From contig JAHHRW010000018.1 of NCBI GenBank assembly GCA_020025575.1, positions 1-34,775 on the forward strand: a stretch of 34,775 nucleotides of DNA. The letters are read 5' to 3'. Each line of letters opens with the position of its first letter. The stretch's first letter is position 1. The position numbers and the translations under genes were made by a program. The notes beneath the pieces are model-generated. The model worked only from the letters and a program-made list of their open reading frames with translations. It did no database searches and was not told the origin of the DNA. Below, one piece after another: positions 8,687 through 16,279 of the stretch. This DNA comes from Oscillospiraceae bacterium. GTDB lineage: Bacteria > Bacillota > Clostridia > Oscillospirales > Oscillospiraceae.

Positions 8687-9535
8687 TCATGGTTCAAAGA
8701 AGGCAACGGCAATGGCGCCGGGGCCGATATGGGTGCCGATCACGCATCCCACCGAGTAAATGGGCAGCTGATCCGCATGATTCTTCCAGATATCCGCGGA
8801 GTCTGCAATGTATTTTTGCAGCAGGGTGTCGCTGAGACCGCTGTAAGCAAGGGCATAGGGTTTGCTGTAATCAATACCACCAGCCTTTTCAATCAGCTGG
8901 CGCAGCAAGTTGTTGCCTTGCTTGGAGCCACGGGCTTTGCCAGCCATGGCGACTTCGCCATTTTCCGTGGTAATGACGGGCTTGATGGAAAGCAGGCTGC
9001 CGGCAAGAGCCGTTGCAGCGGAAATTCGACCGCCCTTTTTCAGATATTCCAACGTATCCAACAGCGCAAGAATACGAATTTTCCCAGTTTGTGCCATCAA
9101 GCTGTGGAAAATTTCTTCGGCGGAAAGCCCCTGCTTGGCAAGGGTCAGACCATATTCCAGCAGGATTCGCTCACCGATACAGACGGACAGGCTGTCCACC
9201 ACATAAACCCTGCCGGGGTGCTCCATGGCTGCAATCATGGCGCTCTGGCAGGTGCCGGAAAGCTTGGAGGACAGCGCAACCACCACAATATCATCACCGG
9301 CGGCTAAGATCGGCGCATAAGCGTCCTCATAATCGGATGGGGGAATCTGGCAGGTGGTGGGCAGCACATCGCTTTCGATGAGCTTTTCGTAAAATTGGGT
9401 GTGGGTCATGTCAATTTTGTCGGCATACTCGGTATCCCCAAAGACCACTTTCAGGGGGAGCATGGTAACACCCAACGCTTTTGCCTCGTCGGGGGTGATA
9501 TCAGATGCGGAATCAACAATAAAATGAACAGCCAT
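8687..9535 (-). CDS. DegV family (FakB-like) fatty-acid-binding protein
   Basis: DegV proteins bind a single fatty acid; FakB members present it to the FakA kinase. The 282 residues begin with FIVDSASDIT and contain the TCQIPPSDYEDAY region (usual TSQPSP-type loop), VVALSSKLSGTCQSA, VYVVDSLSVCIGE and LEYLKKGGRIS, all hallmarks of the family. The ATG has a GGAG site 6 bases upstream. It lies 28 bases downstream of the marR stop on the same strand, so the two form an operon controlled by the marR promoter. Fatty-acid binding is known for the family; pairing with the FakA encoded at 4514 is inferred. Confidence 0.93.
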   Translation of the reverse strand: MAVHFIVDSASDITPDEAKALGVTMLPLKVVFGDTEYADKIDMTHTQFYEKLIESDVLPTTCQIPPSDYEDAYAPILAAGDDIVVVALSSKLSGTCQSAMIAAMEHPGRVYVVDSLSVCIGERILLEYGLTLAKQGLSAEEIFHSLMAQTGKIRILALLDTLEYLKKGGRISAATALAGSLLSIKPVITTENGEVAMAGKARGSKQGNNLLRQLIEKAGGIDYSKPYALAYSGLSDTLLQKYIADSADIWKNHADQLPIYSVGCVIGTHIGPGAIAVAFFEP

Positions 9536-9563
9536 GGCGGCTCCTTTCCTGTGTTTAATTGGA

Positions 9564-9995
9564 TTAATCCATTTTTGTTTTCAGATTAGAGGCAATCAGG
9601 GATAGACTCCCATAAAAGTCCTCTCTGCGCTGCTCGGTCAATCCGTCGCCGCCAACAGCCACCCAGTTTTCGATGAGTGCATCCACCTTTTGGGCCACAG
9701 ACTGCCCTTTTGCTGTCAGCAATAGGGGAGCACGGTAGTTTTTTCCGGATTCGGGAACGATGTAGTCCTGATGGCGCAGTTCGGAAACGGTGCGGGAAAT
9801 GGCGGCTTTGTCTTCGGCACACAGGGCTGATAGCTGAGCGGCGGTGAGCCCCTCTGGATTGTGGTGCAGATAGAATAGACACATGACATGGGTTCCTTTC
9901 AGCCCAAATTCCACCATCTCCATGGATTTGATGCGCTGGATATATTTGTAGCACACGGTGATACCCGTAACAAAGGATTCAAAACGATGAATCAT
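9564..9995 (-). CDS. MarR family transcriptional regulator
   Basis: The protein has 143 residues with a winged helix-turn-helix: GLKGTHVMCLFYLHHNPEGLT leads into the recognition helix AEDKAAISRTVSELRHQDYI, and a wing (GKNYRAPLLLTAKGQ) follows. These proteins act as dimers on palindromic operators and usually respond to small ligands. ATG 9995 is chosen because GGAGG lies 7-11 bases upstream; 13 further upstream codons are open but have no ribosome binding site. The gene is first in an operon with degV, and two palindromes sit over its own promoter, pointing to self-repression. A fatty acid or acyl ligand is a reasonable guess because of degV, but it is not shown by the sequence. Confidence 0.9.
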   Translation of the reverse strand: MIHRFESFVTGITVCYKYIQRIKSMEMVEFGLKGTHVMCLFYLHHNPEGLTAAQLSALCAEDKAAISRTVSELRHQDYIVPESGKNYRAPLLLTAKGQSVAQKVDALIENWVAVGGDGLTEQRREDFYGSLSLIASNLKTKMD

Positions 9996-10024
9996 GTACA
10001 CACCTCCGAAAAGAATCTGGTGGC

Positions 10025-10053
10025 AGTATATCATGAAGATGTTGATTTGTCAA
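10025..10053 (-). promoter_or_regulatory. Promoter of the marR-degV operon
   Basis: On the minus strand TTGACA (10048-10053) is followed after exactly 17 bases by TATACT (10025-10030), close to consensus. The -35 box lies inside operator 1. Confidence 0.8.
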
Positions 10054-10081
10054 CGATTATATGTTGATAAATCAACATCTT
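10036..10081. promoter_or_regulatory. Double palindromic operator for the MarR regulator
   Basis: Two 14-base palindromes, GTTGATTTGTCAAC at 10041-10054 and GTTGATAAATCAAC at 10063-10076, have centres 22 bases apart (two helical turns). Together they form a larger inverted repeat across 10036-10081, with 18 of 19 arm bases matching. The first covers the -35 box of marR and the second lies just upstream, so a bound dimer pair would block the promoter. Confidence 0.75.
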
Positions 10082-10112
10082 GGTTGGTATGGGAATATAG
10101 ATATGAATGCAT

Positions 10113-10145
10113 AAAAAGGCGGCAGACCCGTGGGTCTGCCGCCTT
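10113..10145 (-). terminator. Terminator of the EF-G-like gene
   Basis: A GC-rich 14-base stem (10116-10129 with 10132-10145) is followed on the minus strand by a run of T. It lies just past the stop codon of the EF-G paralogue. Confidence 0.9.
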
Positions 10146-10157
10146 GCAATGATCCAT

Positions 10158-12224
10158 TTAGTTCTCGTGTTCCTTGGCCTCTGCAATAATCTTTGCCTGA
10201 TTTGCCTTGGGAACTTCCTCATAACGCTCAAAGGTCATGGTGAAAGAACCTCTGGCCTGTGTCATTGCCCGCAGGTCAATGGCGTAGCTGCTCATCTCTG
10301 CCATGGGAACCTCTGCCTCCACAACGGTGTTTCCCTCGTCATCGGGTGTCATGCCCATGACACGGCCACGACGCTTGTTGAGGTCACCGATTACATCACC
10401 CATGTAGCTGTCTGGAATGGTGACGGACAGGGCGCCGATGGGCTCCAGCAGGGTGGGCATGGCGTTGGGCATCGCTTCCTTGAATGCAAGGATGGCAGCC
10501 ATGCGGAATGCCATTTCGTTGGAGTCCACGGGGTGGTAGGAGCCGTCGTACAATGTTGCCTTCAGGTTGACCATGGGGTAACCGGCCAGAGGCCCCTTCT
10601 GCACGGCCTCCTGAATGCCCTTTTCAACAGCGGGGTAGAAGTTTCTGGGCACGCTGCCGCCAAAGACTTCTTCGGCAAAAATCAGCCCATCCTGCTCCTC
10701 TTGGGGTTCAAAGCGAATCCACACATCACCGAACTGACCGGAACCGCCGGTCTGCTTCTTGTGACGACCGTGAGCTTCCACTCTCTTCTTGATTTTCTCC
10801 CGGTAAGCGACCTTGGCAGGGCTCAGGACAGCATCAACGCCAAAGCGGCTCTTTAACTTGGATACCAGAACATCCAGCTGCAGATCGCCGGAACCGGTGA
10901 TAACCTGCTGCTTGGTCTCGGGGTTGTTGTACAGGGTGAAGGAGGGATCTTCTTCGTTCAGACGAATCAGACCTGCACCCAGCTTATCTTCCTGACCTTT
11001 GGTCTTAGGGGCAATGGCCATGGAGTAGCAGGCGGGAGCATAGGGGATGCCCTTTAGGGAAACCACCTTGCGGGGGTCACACAGGGTATCGCCGGTCTTG
11101 ACCTTTTCCATTTTGCCGATGGCACCGATATCGCCGCAGGACAGTTCCTTGATTTCGGTGCTCTTCTTGCCGCACATGGTGTACAGACGGCCCAGCTTTT
11201 CGGTTTCGCCGGTGCGGGCATTTACCAGGGTGGTGTCCTGGGTGATGGTGCCGGAGAGTACCTTGATGAAGGAGAACTTGCCGTACTGGTCGGAAACGGT
11301 CTTAAACACGTAGGCAGAGGGGACACCGCCAGGGGAAACGACAAATTCCTTGGTGGTGCCGTCAGCCAGAGTCGCCTTGTGATAGTTGCCCTCAACCGGG
11401 TTAGGCAGCAGGTCAATGATATGCTCCATCAGCATCAGGCTGCCCAGACAGCTGATGCCGGAGCCGCACAGTACCGGAACCAGAGACTGCTGCAGTACAC
11501 CGGTGTGCATACCCTTAATCATCTCGGAGTAAGTAAAGTCCTCGCCGCCGAAGAATTTGTCCATAAATTCGTCGCTGGTTTCGGCGACGGACTCTTTCAG
11601 GGCGTCGTTAAATTCTGTGATAACCGACATCTTATCTTCGGGAACTTCGATTTCCACACGCTTGAGATTCTGCATTTCAAAAGCACGCTTGTTGAGCACA
11701 TCGATAATGCCGGTGATTTTCTTAGAGCTGTCCCAAATGGGGACAACAACAGGAGCAATCTTGTTGCCGAACTTTTCACGCAGGGCGTTAAAAGTCGCAT
11801 TGTAGTCGGAGTTTTCTTCATCAACCTTGGAAATATAGATAAAGCGGGGCATATTACGCTCCTGGCAGTATTTCCATGCTTTTTCAAGACCTACGGTGAG
11901 GCCGTCTTTGGCAGAGCAGACGATGATGGCTGCGTCGGCGGCACGGAGTGCTTCCATAACAGCGCCGGAGAAATCAAAGCTGCCCGGAGTATCCAGGATA
12001 TTGATCTTGGTGTTCTTGTAAACAATGGGAGCCACGCTGGCGCTAATGGACACATTGCGGCGAATTTCTTCGGGATCAAAATCACAAACGGTGTTACCGT
12101 CGGCGTTTTTACCAATTCGGTCGATGGCACCGGTCATGTAAAGCAAGCTTTCAGCCAGAGCAGTTTTGCCGCTGCCGCAGTGACCCAGCAGACAGATATT
12201 ACGGATGCTATTTGCGTAGAACAT
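10158..12224 (-). CDS. Elongation factor G-like GTPase (EF-G paralogue)
   Basis: This is a 688-residue translational GTPase with EF-G domain order. The G domain has G1 GHCGSGKT (14-21) rather than the AHIDHGKT type of the main EF-G, G3 DTPG, and G4 ISKVD where NKxD is usual. Domain II carries the VFKTVSDQYGKFSFIKVLSG segment. Domain IV has the KKQTGGSGQFGDVWIRFEP motif, and a domain V of the usual kind ends the protein. These traits fit the FusA2/EF-G-like group found beside a true fusA in many Firmicutes and Actinobacteria; the precise role (recycling, stress) is unsettled. ATG 12224 is used, with AAGGAG 10 bases upstream. No rpsL, rpsG or tuf genes are nearby, which supports a paralogue. 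Confidence 0.9.
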   Translation of the reverse strand: MFYANSIRNICLLGHCGSGKTALAESLLYMTGAIDRIGKNADGNTVCDFDPEEIRRNVSISASVAPIVYKNTKINILDTPGSFDFSGAVMEALRAADAAIIVCSAKDGLTVGLEKAWKYCQERNMPRFIYISKVDEENSDYNATFNALREKFGNKIAPVVVPIWDSSKKITGIIDVLNKRAFEMQNLKRVEIEVPEDKMSVITEFNDALKESVAETSDEFMDKFFGGEDFTYSEMIKGMHTGVLQQSLVPVLCGSGISCLGSLMLMEHIIDLLPNPVEGNYHKATLADGTTKEFVVSPGGVPSAYVFKTVSDQYGKFSFIKVLSGTITQDTTLVNARTGETEKLGRLYTMCGKKSTEIKELSCGDIGAIGKMEKVKTGDTLCDPRKVVSLKGIPYAPACYSMAIAPKTKGQEDKLGAGLIRLNEEDPSFTLYNNPETKQQVITGSGDLQLDVLVSKLKSRFGVDAVLSPAKVAYREKIKKRVEAHGRHKKQTGGSGQFGDVWIRFEPQEEQDGLIFAEEVFGGSVPRNFYPAVEKGIQEAVQKGPLAGYPMVNLKATLYDGSYHPVDSNEMAFRMAAILAFKEAMPNAMPTLLEPIGALSVTIPDSYMGDVIGDLNKRRGRVMGMTPDDEGNTVVEAEVPMAEMSSYAIDLRAMTQARGSFTMTFERYEEVPKANQAKIIAEAKEHEN

Positions 12225-12296
12225 TGTAAACGAACTCCTTTCGGGAGGGAATCCCTCCACACCATCTAGTGCAGTATCTACGACTGCGTTGAGGAC

Positions 12297-12325
12297 ATTA
12301 TACACGAATGAAACGGTAATTTCAA
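12297..12325 (-). promoter_or_regulatory. Promoter of the EF-G-like gene
   Basis: On the minus strand TTGAAA (12320-12325) and TATAAT (12297-12302) are 17 bases apart. The leader of about 70 bases contains a short GGAGGG/CCCTCC hairpin (12244-12258) just before the ribosome binding site. Confidence 0.65.
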
Positions 12326-12486
12326 TGCCTATTTTGTTCATAATGCGAAAAATATCGAAAGAAACACGGTATATCCTTGTATAATTGTGCAAAGTAGATA
12401 GCATTGGATGCAGAAATGTGTGTATTTTAACAAGAAACGGTTGTTCGTGTTGGGTGGAAAGTTAGATAGTATACGGCATAACGATA
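12326..12486. other. Gene-free stretch between the EF-G-like gene and the TRAP hairpin
   Basis: I see no gene here. The stretch is A+T-rich and holds a 13-base sequence, GTTAGATAGTATA at 12461-12473, that recurs inside the hairpin at 16066-16110. Confidence 0.5.
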
Positions 12487-12520
12487 CCCCCTAGTGTAGT
12501 TAGAATCCTACACTAGGGGG
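12487..12520. repeat. GC-capped hairpin after the TRAP operon
   Basis: A perfect 13-base inverted repeat with arms CCCCCTAGTGTAG and CTACACTAGGGGG surrounds an eight-base loop, just beyond the dctM stop. No T run follows on either strand, so it may be a 3' stabilising structure rather than a classic terminator. Confidence 0.75.
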
Positions 12521-12543
12521 TTCCATATTCGGGGATGGGAATT

Positions 12544-13845
12544 TTAGATCAGACCGGCTGCCATCGGAAGTCCAAGGCTGATGAAGGGGACATAGGTGAC
12601 AAGCAGCAAGCCAATTAGAATGGCAACATAATACCAGAACATATAGGGCATGACATTTGCAAGCGAGGAGCGCCCAATTTTGATTGCAACAAATAATGTG
12701 TTGCCAACAGGTGGTGTGATATTACCAATGCAGAGGTTGTATACCAAAATCAGACCGAACTGTACTGGATTCATACCAAAGGTTTGTACAACCGGCAGGA
12801 ACAGTGGAGTGAAGATCAGGATTGCTGGGGTAACATCCATAAAGGTTCCTGCAATCAGAAGGATTACATTCATAATGAGAAGCAGGATGATCGGATCCTG
12901 TGTTACGCCAAGCAGAGACTCTGCAATCGCTTGCGGGATCTGGGTAAATGCCATGACCCAGCCCAAAATATTGGATACACCGATGAGGAATACGACCATG
13001 CCGCTCATCTTTGCGCTTTCGATGACGATATTCCAGAAGGACTTGAATGTAATGTTGCGATAGCAGATACCCAAAATGAGCGCATATACAACCGCAATGG
13101 CAGAACCTTCTGTTGCGGTGAAGATACCACCGACAATACCGCCGATGACAACAACGATCAGAGAGAGCGCTGGCAGTGCACGCAGCGTGCATACACCCAG
13201 ATTTTTCCAGTCGAACTTACCGGGGATACCAGTATATCCCTTTTTCTTTGCAAACAAAATCGCAACTGCAATACAGCACAGCATCCAAATAATACCGGGG
13301 ATATAGCCTGCGAGGAAGAGCGCTGCAACGGATGTGCCGCCAGAAGCCAGAGAATAGGTGATGAGGGCGTTAGACGGGGGGATCAGCAAGCCGGATGGCG
13401 CAGATGCACCATTGGTTGCTGCACAAAGTGCCTTGTCATAGCCCAGTTCCTCTTCACCTTGCTGGACCATGCTGCCGACAGCGGCAGCCGCAGCGGAGGC
13501 AGAACCAGAGATTGCACCAAACAGCGCATTTGCGCCGGTGTTGGTGACAAGCAGAGCTCCCGGCAGCTTTCCAAGAAGTGCCATTACGAAATCAACCAGA
13601 CGCTTTGCAATGCCGCCCTGGTTCATAAGGTTTCCGGCGAGAATAAAGAACGGGATTGCAGTCAGGCTGAATTTGCTCATGCCCACAAAGATACGCTGTG
13701 CGCCTGTAACCACAGAAACATCAAGGGGCACAGTTTGCAGAATGGCTACAAGAGAAGAAATACCAATGGAATAGGAAATCGGGACACCAACGATTAGAAG
13801 AAGCGCCAGTATTCCAACAATAATGAACAAAGATTGAATCGCCAT
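12544..13845 (-). CDS. dctM: TRAP transporter large permease (DctM)
   Basis: This is the 433-residue, multi-spanning subunit (about 11-12 helices) of a tripartite ATP-independent periplasmic transporter, which uses ion gradients to take up carboxylate-containing substrates. Family features are the FSLTAIPFFILAGNLMNQGG segment, ALFGAISGSASAAAAAVGSMV, NGASAPSGLLIPPSN, and LGWVMAFTQIPQAI. ATG 13845 has AGGAGG upstream and lies 3 bases after the dctQ stop, so the genes are tightly coupled. The substrate is not readable from this subunit. Confidence 0.95.
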   Translation of the reverse strand: MAIQSLFIIVGILALLLIVGVPISYSIGISSLVAILQTVPLDVSVVTGAQRIFVGMSKFSLTAIPFFILAGNLMNQGGIAKRLVDFVMALLGKLPGALLVTNTGANALFGAISGSASAAAAAVGSMVQQGEEELGYDKALCAATNGASAPSGLLIPPSNALITYSLASGGTSVAALFLAGYIPGIIWMLCCIAVAILFAKKKGYTGIPGKFDWKNLGVCTLRALPALSLIVVVIGGIVGGIFTATEGSAIAVVYALILGICYRNITFKSFWNIVIESAKMSGMVVFLIGVSNILGWVMAFTQIPQAIAESLLGVTQDPIILLLIMNVILLIAGTFMDVTPAILIFTPLFLPVVQTFGMNPVQFGLILVYNLCIGNITPPVGNTLFVAIKIGRSSLANVMPYMFWYYVAILIGLLLVTYVPFISLGLPMAAGLI

Positions 13846-13848
13846 CGC

Positions 13849-14337
13849 TTATGCCTCCTTCGTTTCTGTCTTTTCCGGCTTGCAGATATCAATAATGTTT
13901 AGGATGGTATAGATGATATTGAGAACACCACACACCGGCAGTGCCACATAAAATACACCCACTGCAACACCGAGAGAAGATGTCATTTGACCCATGGCAA
14001 GCTGTGTGATCTGAATGCCGCCATAGACAAGGATGATGGCAGAGAATGCAAAGGCAACCAGCTCTCCAAAGATATGGAATGCTTTTTGCGCGCCTGGGTT
14101 CAGACGATCGACCAAAATCGGAATATTCATATGACCGCGTTCGCCAGTGACCAATGATGCACCAAAGAGACTTGCCCATGCAAAGAGATAAGAGACAAGC
14201 TCTTCAGACCAGGTGGAGGGGCTGTGGAGCAGGTAGCGGGTAATAACCTGCCAGCAAGTTAGCGCAACCATTGCAAGGAAACTGACGCCTGCAAGCACGT
14301 GCAACAGCTGATTGAGCACATTTCTTAATGATTTCAT
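13849..14337 (-). CDS. dctQ: TRAP transporter small permease (DctQ)
   Basis: A 162-residue protein with four predicted membrane helices and the DctQ signature, including CWQVITRYLLHSPSTWSEEL and YLFAWASLFGASLVTGERGH. It pairs with DctM to form the membrane part of the transporter. ATG 14337 has GGAGGG about 9 bases upstream. It sits 15 bases after the dctP stop. Confidence 0.95.
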   Translation of the reverse strand: MKSLRNVLNQLLHVLAGVSFLAMVALTCWQVITRYLLHSPSTWSEELVSYLFAWASLFGASLVTGERGHMNIPILVDRLNPGAQKAFHIFGELVAFAFSAIILVYGGIQITQLAMGQMTSSLGVAVGVFYVALPVCGVLNIIYTILNIIDICKPEKTETKEA

Positions 14338-14352
14338 ATGAAGATGCCCTCC

Positions 14353-15387
14353 TTATGATTGGGGTTCCTGATACAATTCGTTGTATTTCTGAATTGCATC
14401 ATAAATTGGTTCGAGATCTGGCTGTGCCTTGAGCATGGATTCATGCAGCGGCTGACAAGCTTCCTGGAATGCACGGGTATCTGGGTATAGGAACTGTACG
14501 CCTTGTTCATTTACTGCGCGCTCTTTGGCTTTTTCGACGGCTGTGACCCATTCTTCACGCTGTACCTGATTGAGCAGCTGGAAACCTTCCTCAAAAATGG
14601 CACGCTCGTCATCAGACAGTCCATTCAAAAAAGCAAAATTGCCGATGAGAATGTCAGGGATCATCTGGTGCATATCATAGGAATAGTATTTGCAGACATC
14701 GCCATGACCGTTATCTGTGAGTGACATTTCGTTGTTCTCTGCGCCATCAATGATTTTAGACTGCAGCGCCGTATAGACTTCGCCAAATCCCATAGGGGTA
14801 GCAGCACCACCGAGAAGTCGCATCATTTCTACGTTGGTGGGGGACTGCTGTACGCGAATTTTCAGGCCCTTTAGATCTGCGGGGGTGTTGATGGGCTTGT
14901 TTACCGTGTAGAAGTTACGTGTGCCGGCATCGAGCCAGGTGACCGCCTCGAATCCAGCCTGCTGGGTGGATTTGAAGATCGGGTCAGTGATGCTGGTATC
15001 GTCCATTGCAGCATGGTAGGCTTCGCTGTTGGAAAACAAATAGGGTAAGTTAAATAGGGTGTAGTTTGAACTAAAGGTTTCAAGCAGAGAATTGCTTGCA
15101 ACACAGAAATTAATGGCACCAGTTTGTGTCAGCTGAACCATCTCATTCTGGGAACCAAGCAGCTCACTGGGATAAACTTCCACATTGTATTGATCCCCCA
15201 GCTTTTCTTCGATGAACGACTCAAATGCCTTGAGTCCAAGGTGTGTGGGATGATTGGTCGATTGGTTATGACCAATCCGAATAATTTGTTTGTGACCCGA
15301 GGACGCTGTGTTTCCACACCCAGACAAAGTGCCGAGTGCGAGAACAGCAGTCAGGGTCAATGCCGTTAAGCGAGACATCATTTTCAT
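14353..15387 (-). CDS. dctP: TRAP transporter solute-binding lipoprotein (DctP)
   Basis: A 344-residue extracytoplasmic binding protein. The signal peptide (MKMMSRLTALTLTAVLALGT) ends in a lipobox LSGC with Cys24 as the lipidated residue. The family core includes GLKIRVQQSP, whose arginine normally holds the substrate carboxylate, MGFGEVYTALQSKIIDGAENN, and VTWLDAGTRNFYT. ATG 15387 is chosen because AAGAGGG lies just upstream and it gives a clean signal peptide; a longer open frame to 15537 runs into the remains of an SDR gene. An acidic sugar such as a hexuronate is a possible substrate, suggested only by the decayed SDR just upstream. Confidence 0.93.
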   Translation of the reverse strand: MKMMSRLTALTLTAVLALGTLSGCGNTASSGHKQIIRIGHNQSTNHPTHLGLKAFESFIEEKLGDQYNVEVYPSELLGSQNEMVQLTQTGAINFCVASNSLLETFSSNYTLFNLPYLFSNSEAYHAAMDDTSITDPIFKSTQQAGFEAVTWLDAGTRNFYTVNKPINTPADLKGLKIRVQQSPTNVEMMRLLGGAATPMGFGEVYTALQSKIIDGAENNEMSLTDNGHGDVCKYYSYDMHQMIPDILIGNFAFLNGLSDDERAIFEEGFQLLNQVQREEWVTAVEKAKERAVNEQGVQFLYPDTRAFQEACQPLHESMLKAQPDLEPIYDAIQKYNELYQEPQS

Positions 15388-15437
15388 AATAAACCCTCTT
15401 TTTCTATTCTCTTGATTAGAAATGGTGCGCAATGATT

Positions 15438-15600
15438 TTATACACCAGACTGGCCAAGGGAAAAAAACGTCTTGCAGTCCTTGATTTCCTTTGCGTCGTG
15501 GTGCTATACGTTGTCGGTTGCCGCACGCAGATTGCACCGCCTGCGCAGGTTACAACGCAAACCTGATCGGTCAAGCCGGGATGGATTACATTTTTATCAT
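15438..15600 (-). pseudogene. Remnant of a short-chain dehydrogenase gene (SDR), internally deleted
   Basis: After GGAGG (15609-15613) and ATG at 15600, the minus strand encodes, with one base missing in the A run at the fifth codon, HPGLTDQVCVVTCAGGAIC. This is the beginning of an SDR protein, with the Rossmann glycine motif (normally VVTGAGG) damaged. The similarity stops near 15527. About 70 bases later the frame ends FSLGQSGV-stop at 15438, resembling the usual GGFxAYSGV end of sugar-acid SDR reductases. The stretch is 54 codons where about 270 are expected, so most of the gene has been lost. It precedes dctP by 50 bases in the same direction. Family assignment rests on the short ends only. 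Confidence 0.55.
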
Positions 15601-15859
15601 AATAAGTTCCTCCGTATTATGATGCTTTCAAAGATATTTGCTTGTCATCTTTTCACAGGTTTCGAATCAACCTCCCTGAAAATGCATGTTCCGTGTTCTT
15701 ATTTTGCGGATACTTGTTTTTTGCTGTGTTTTACGGTGTATCCTGCTTGGAATCTGGTGTAACTTGCTATATAATATACCATATAATATAATTGCAAACA
15801 AGAGATACTGTGCAAAATTGGTAAAAATGCACAATGATGTTTATGCGTTTCGTCAATAA
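15601..15859. other. Divergent control region of the decayed SDR/AraC locus
   Basis: This 260-base stretch holds no convincing gene. It contains repeated TATAATATA-like sequences at about 15769-15791 and an inverted repeat TGTGCA-N13-TGCACA at 15809-15833, which could be the old operator and promoters between the divergent genes. Confidence 0.4.
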
Positions 15860-16060
15860 ATGGAGCGTCCAGATTTCGAATGTTATCACGACTGCGATAC
15901 GGTTTTTCCATCCTGCACTCAGGAGATATTCTGCTCACAGACAACCGAGATATACATAAAGCAATTGTTCGACCGGGAAAGCCCTATGAACGCTTTATCA
16001 TTTGGGTGCCGCCATCTTTTCTGGAACAAATGATGCTGTTTGGTGTTCCCTCAGGCACCA
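15860..16060 (+). pseudogene. Remnant of an AraC-family regulator (cupin part only)
   Basis: From ATG 15860 one frame reads MERPDFECYHDCDTVFP, typical of the start of AraC-type sugar regulators. About 20 codons later, in a different frame (15900-16040), comes LHSGDILLTDNRDIHKAI followed by VRPGKPYERFIIWVPPSFLE, the second half of the same cupin domain. The middle of the cupin (the HHHDFYE region) and the whole C-terminal pair of helix-turn-helix motifs are missing. It is thus a pseudogene with an internal deletion, a frameshift and truncation at the hairpin starting at 16066. It diverges from the SDR/TRAP operon, the usual place for its regulator. Confidence 0.65.
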
Positions 16061-16065
16061 CAAAG

Positions 16066-16110
16066 CCCCCCTCTGTTAGATAGTATATCATACTGTCTAA
16101 CAGAGGGGGG
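16066..16110. repeat. Long GC-capped hairpin beyond the AraC remnant
   Basis: Arms at 16066-16086 and 16090-16110 pair over 21 bases with one mismatch or G-U pair and a three-base loop. The ends are CCCCCC/GGGGGG. The design resembles the hairpin at 12487-12520 on the other side of the TRAP locus, and neither has a T run. Confidence 0.75.
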
Positions 16111-16279
16111 CAGTTCAGAAAACAATGCCGTTTCTCTGTGTCACCTTTACGAGCATACGGTTTTTGTACTCCATACGGAGCATAAACCGTGCAATCGTTG
16201 GGAACCAGTTCCTAAAACCTTTGGGGAAAATACGTCCTTACGAGGCATACCCCAATGAACAGGTTCCTTTGGAGTACAA

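Noticed and set aside
12784..13797. 337-codon plus-strand frame across dctM
   Set aside because: It is the shadow of a membrane protein gene; the composition (Gln, Asn, Arg, Cys rich) is that of an antisense frame.
16157..16190. Hairpin ACGGTTT...AAACCGT downstream of the pseudo-ATPase gene
   Set aside because: The stem is only seven base pairs with a small inner stem, lies about 90 bases past the stop codon and lacks a T run; it is too weak to call a terminator.
16040..16258. 72-codon plus-strand frame starting in the hairpin beyond the AraC remnant
   Set aside because: It has no ribosome binding site or family match and includes the hairpin sequence. I also looked for the missing AraC helix-turn-helix here and did not find it.
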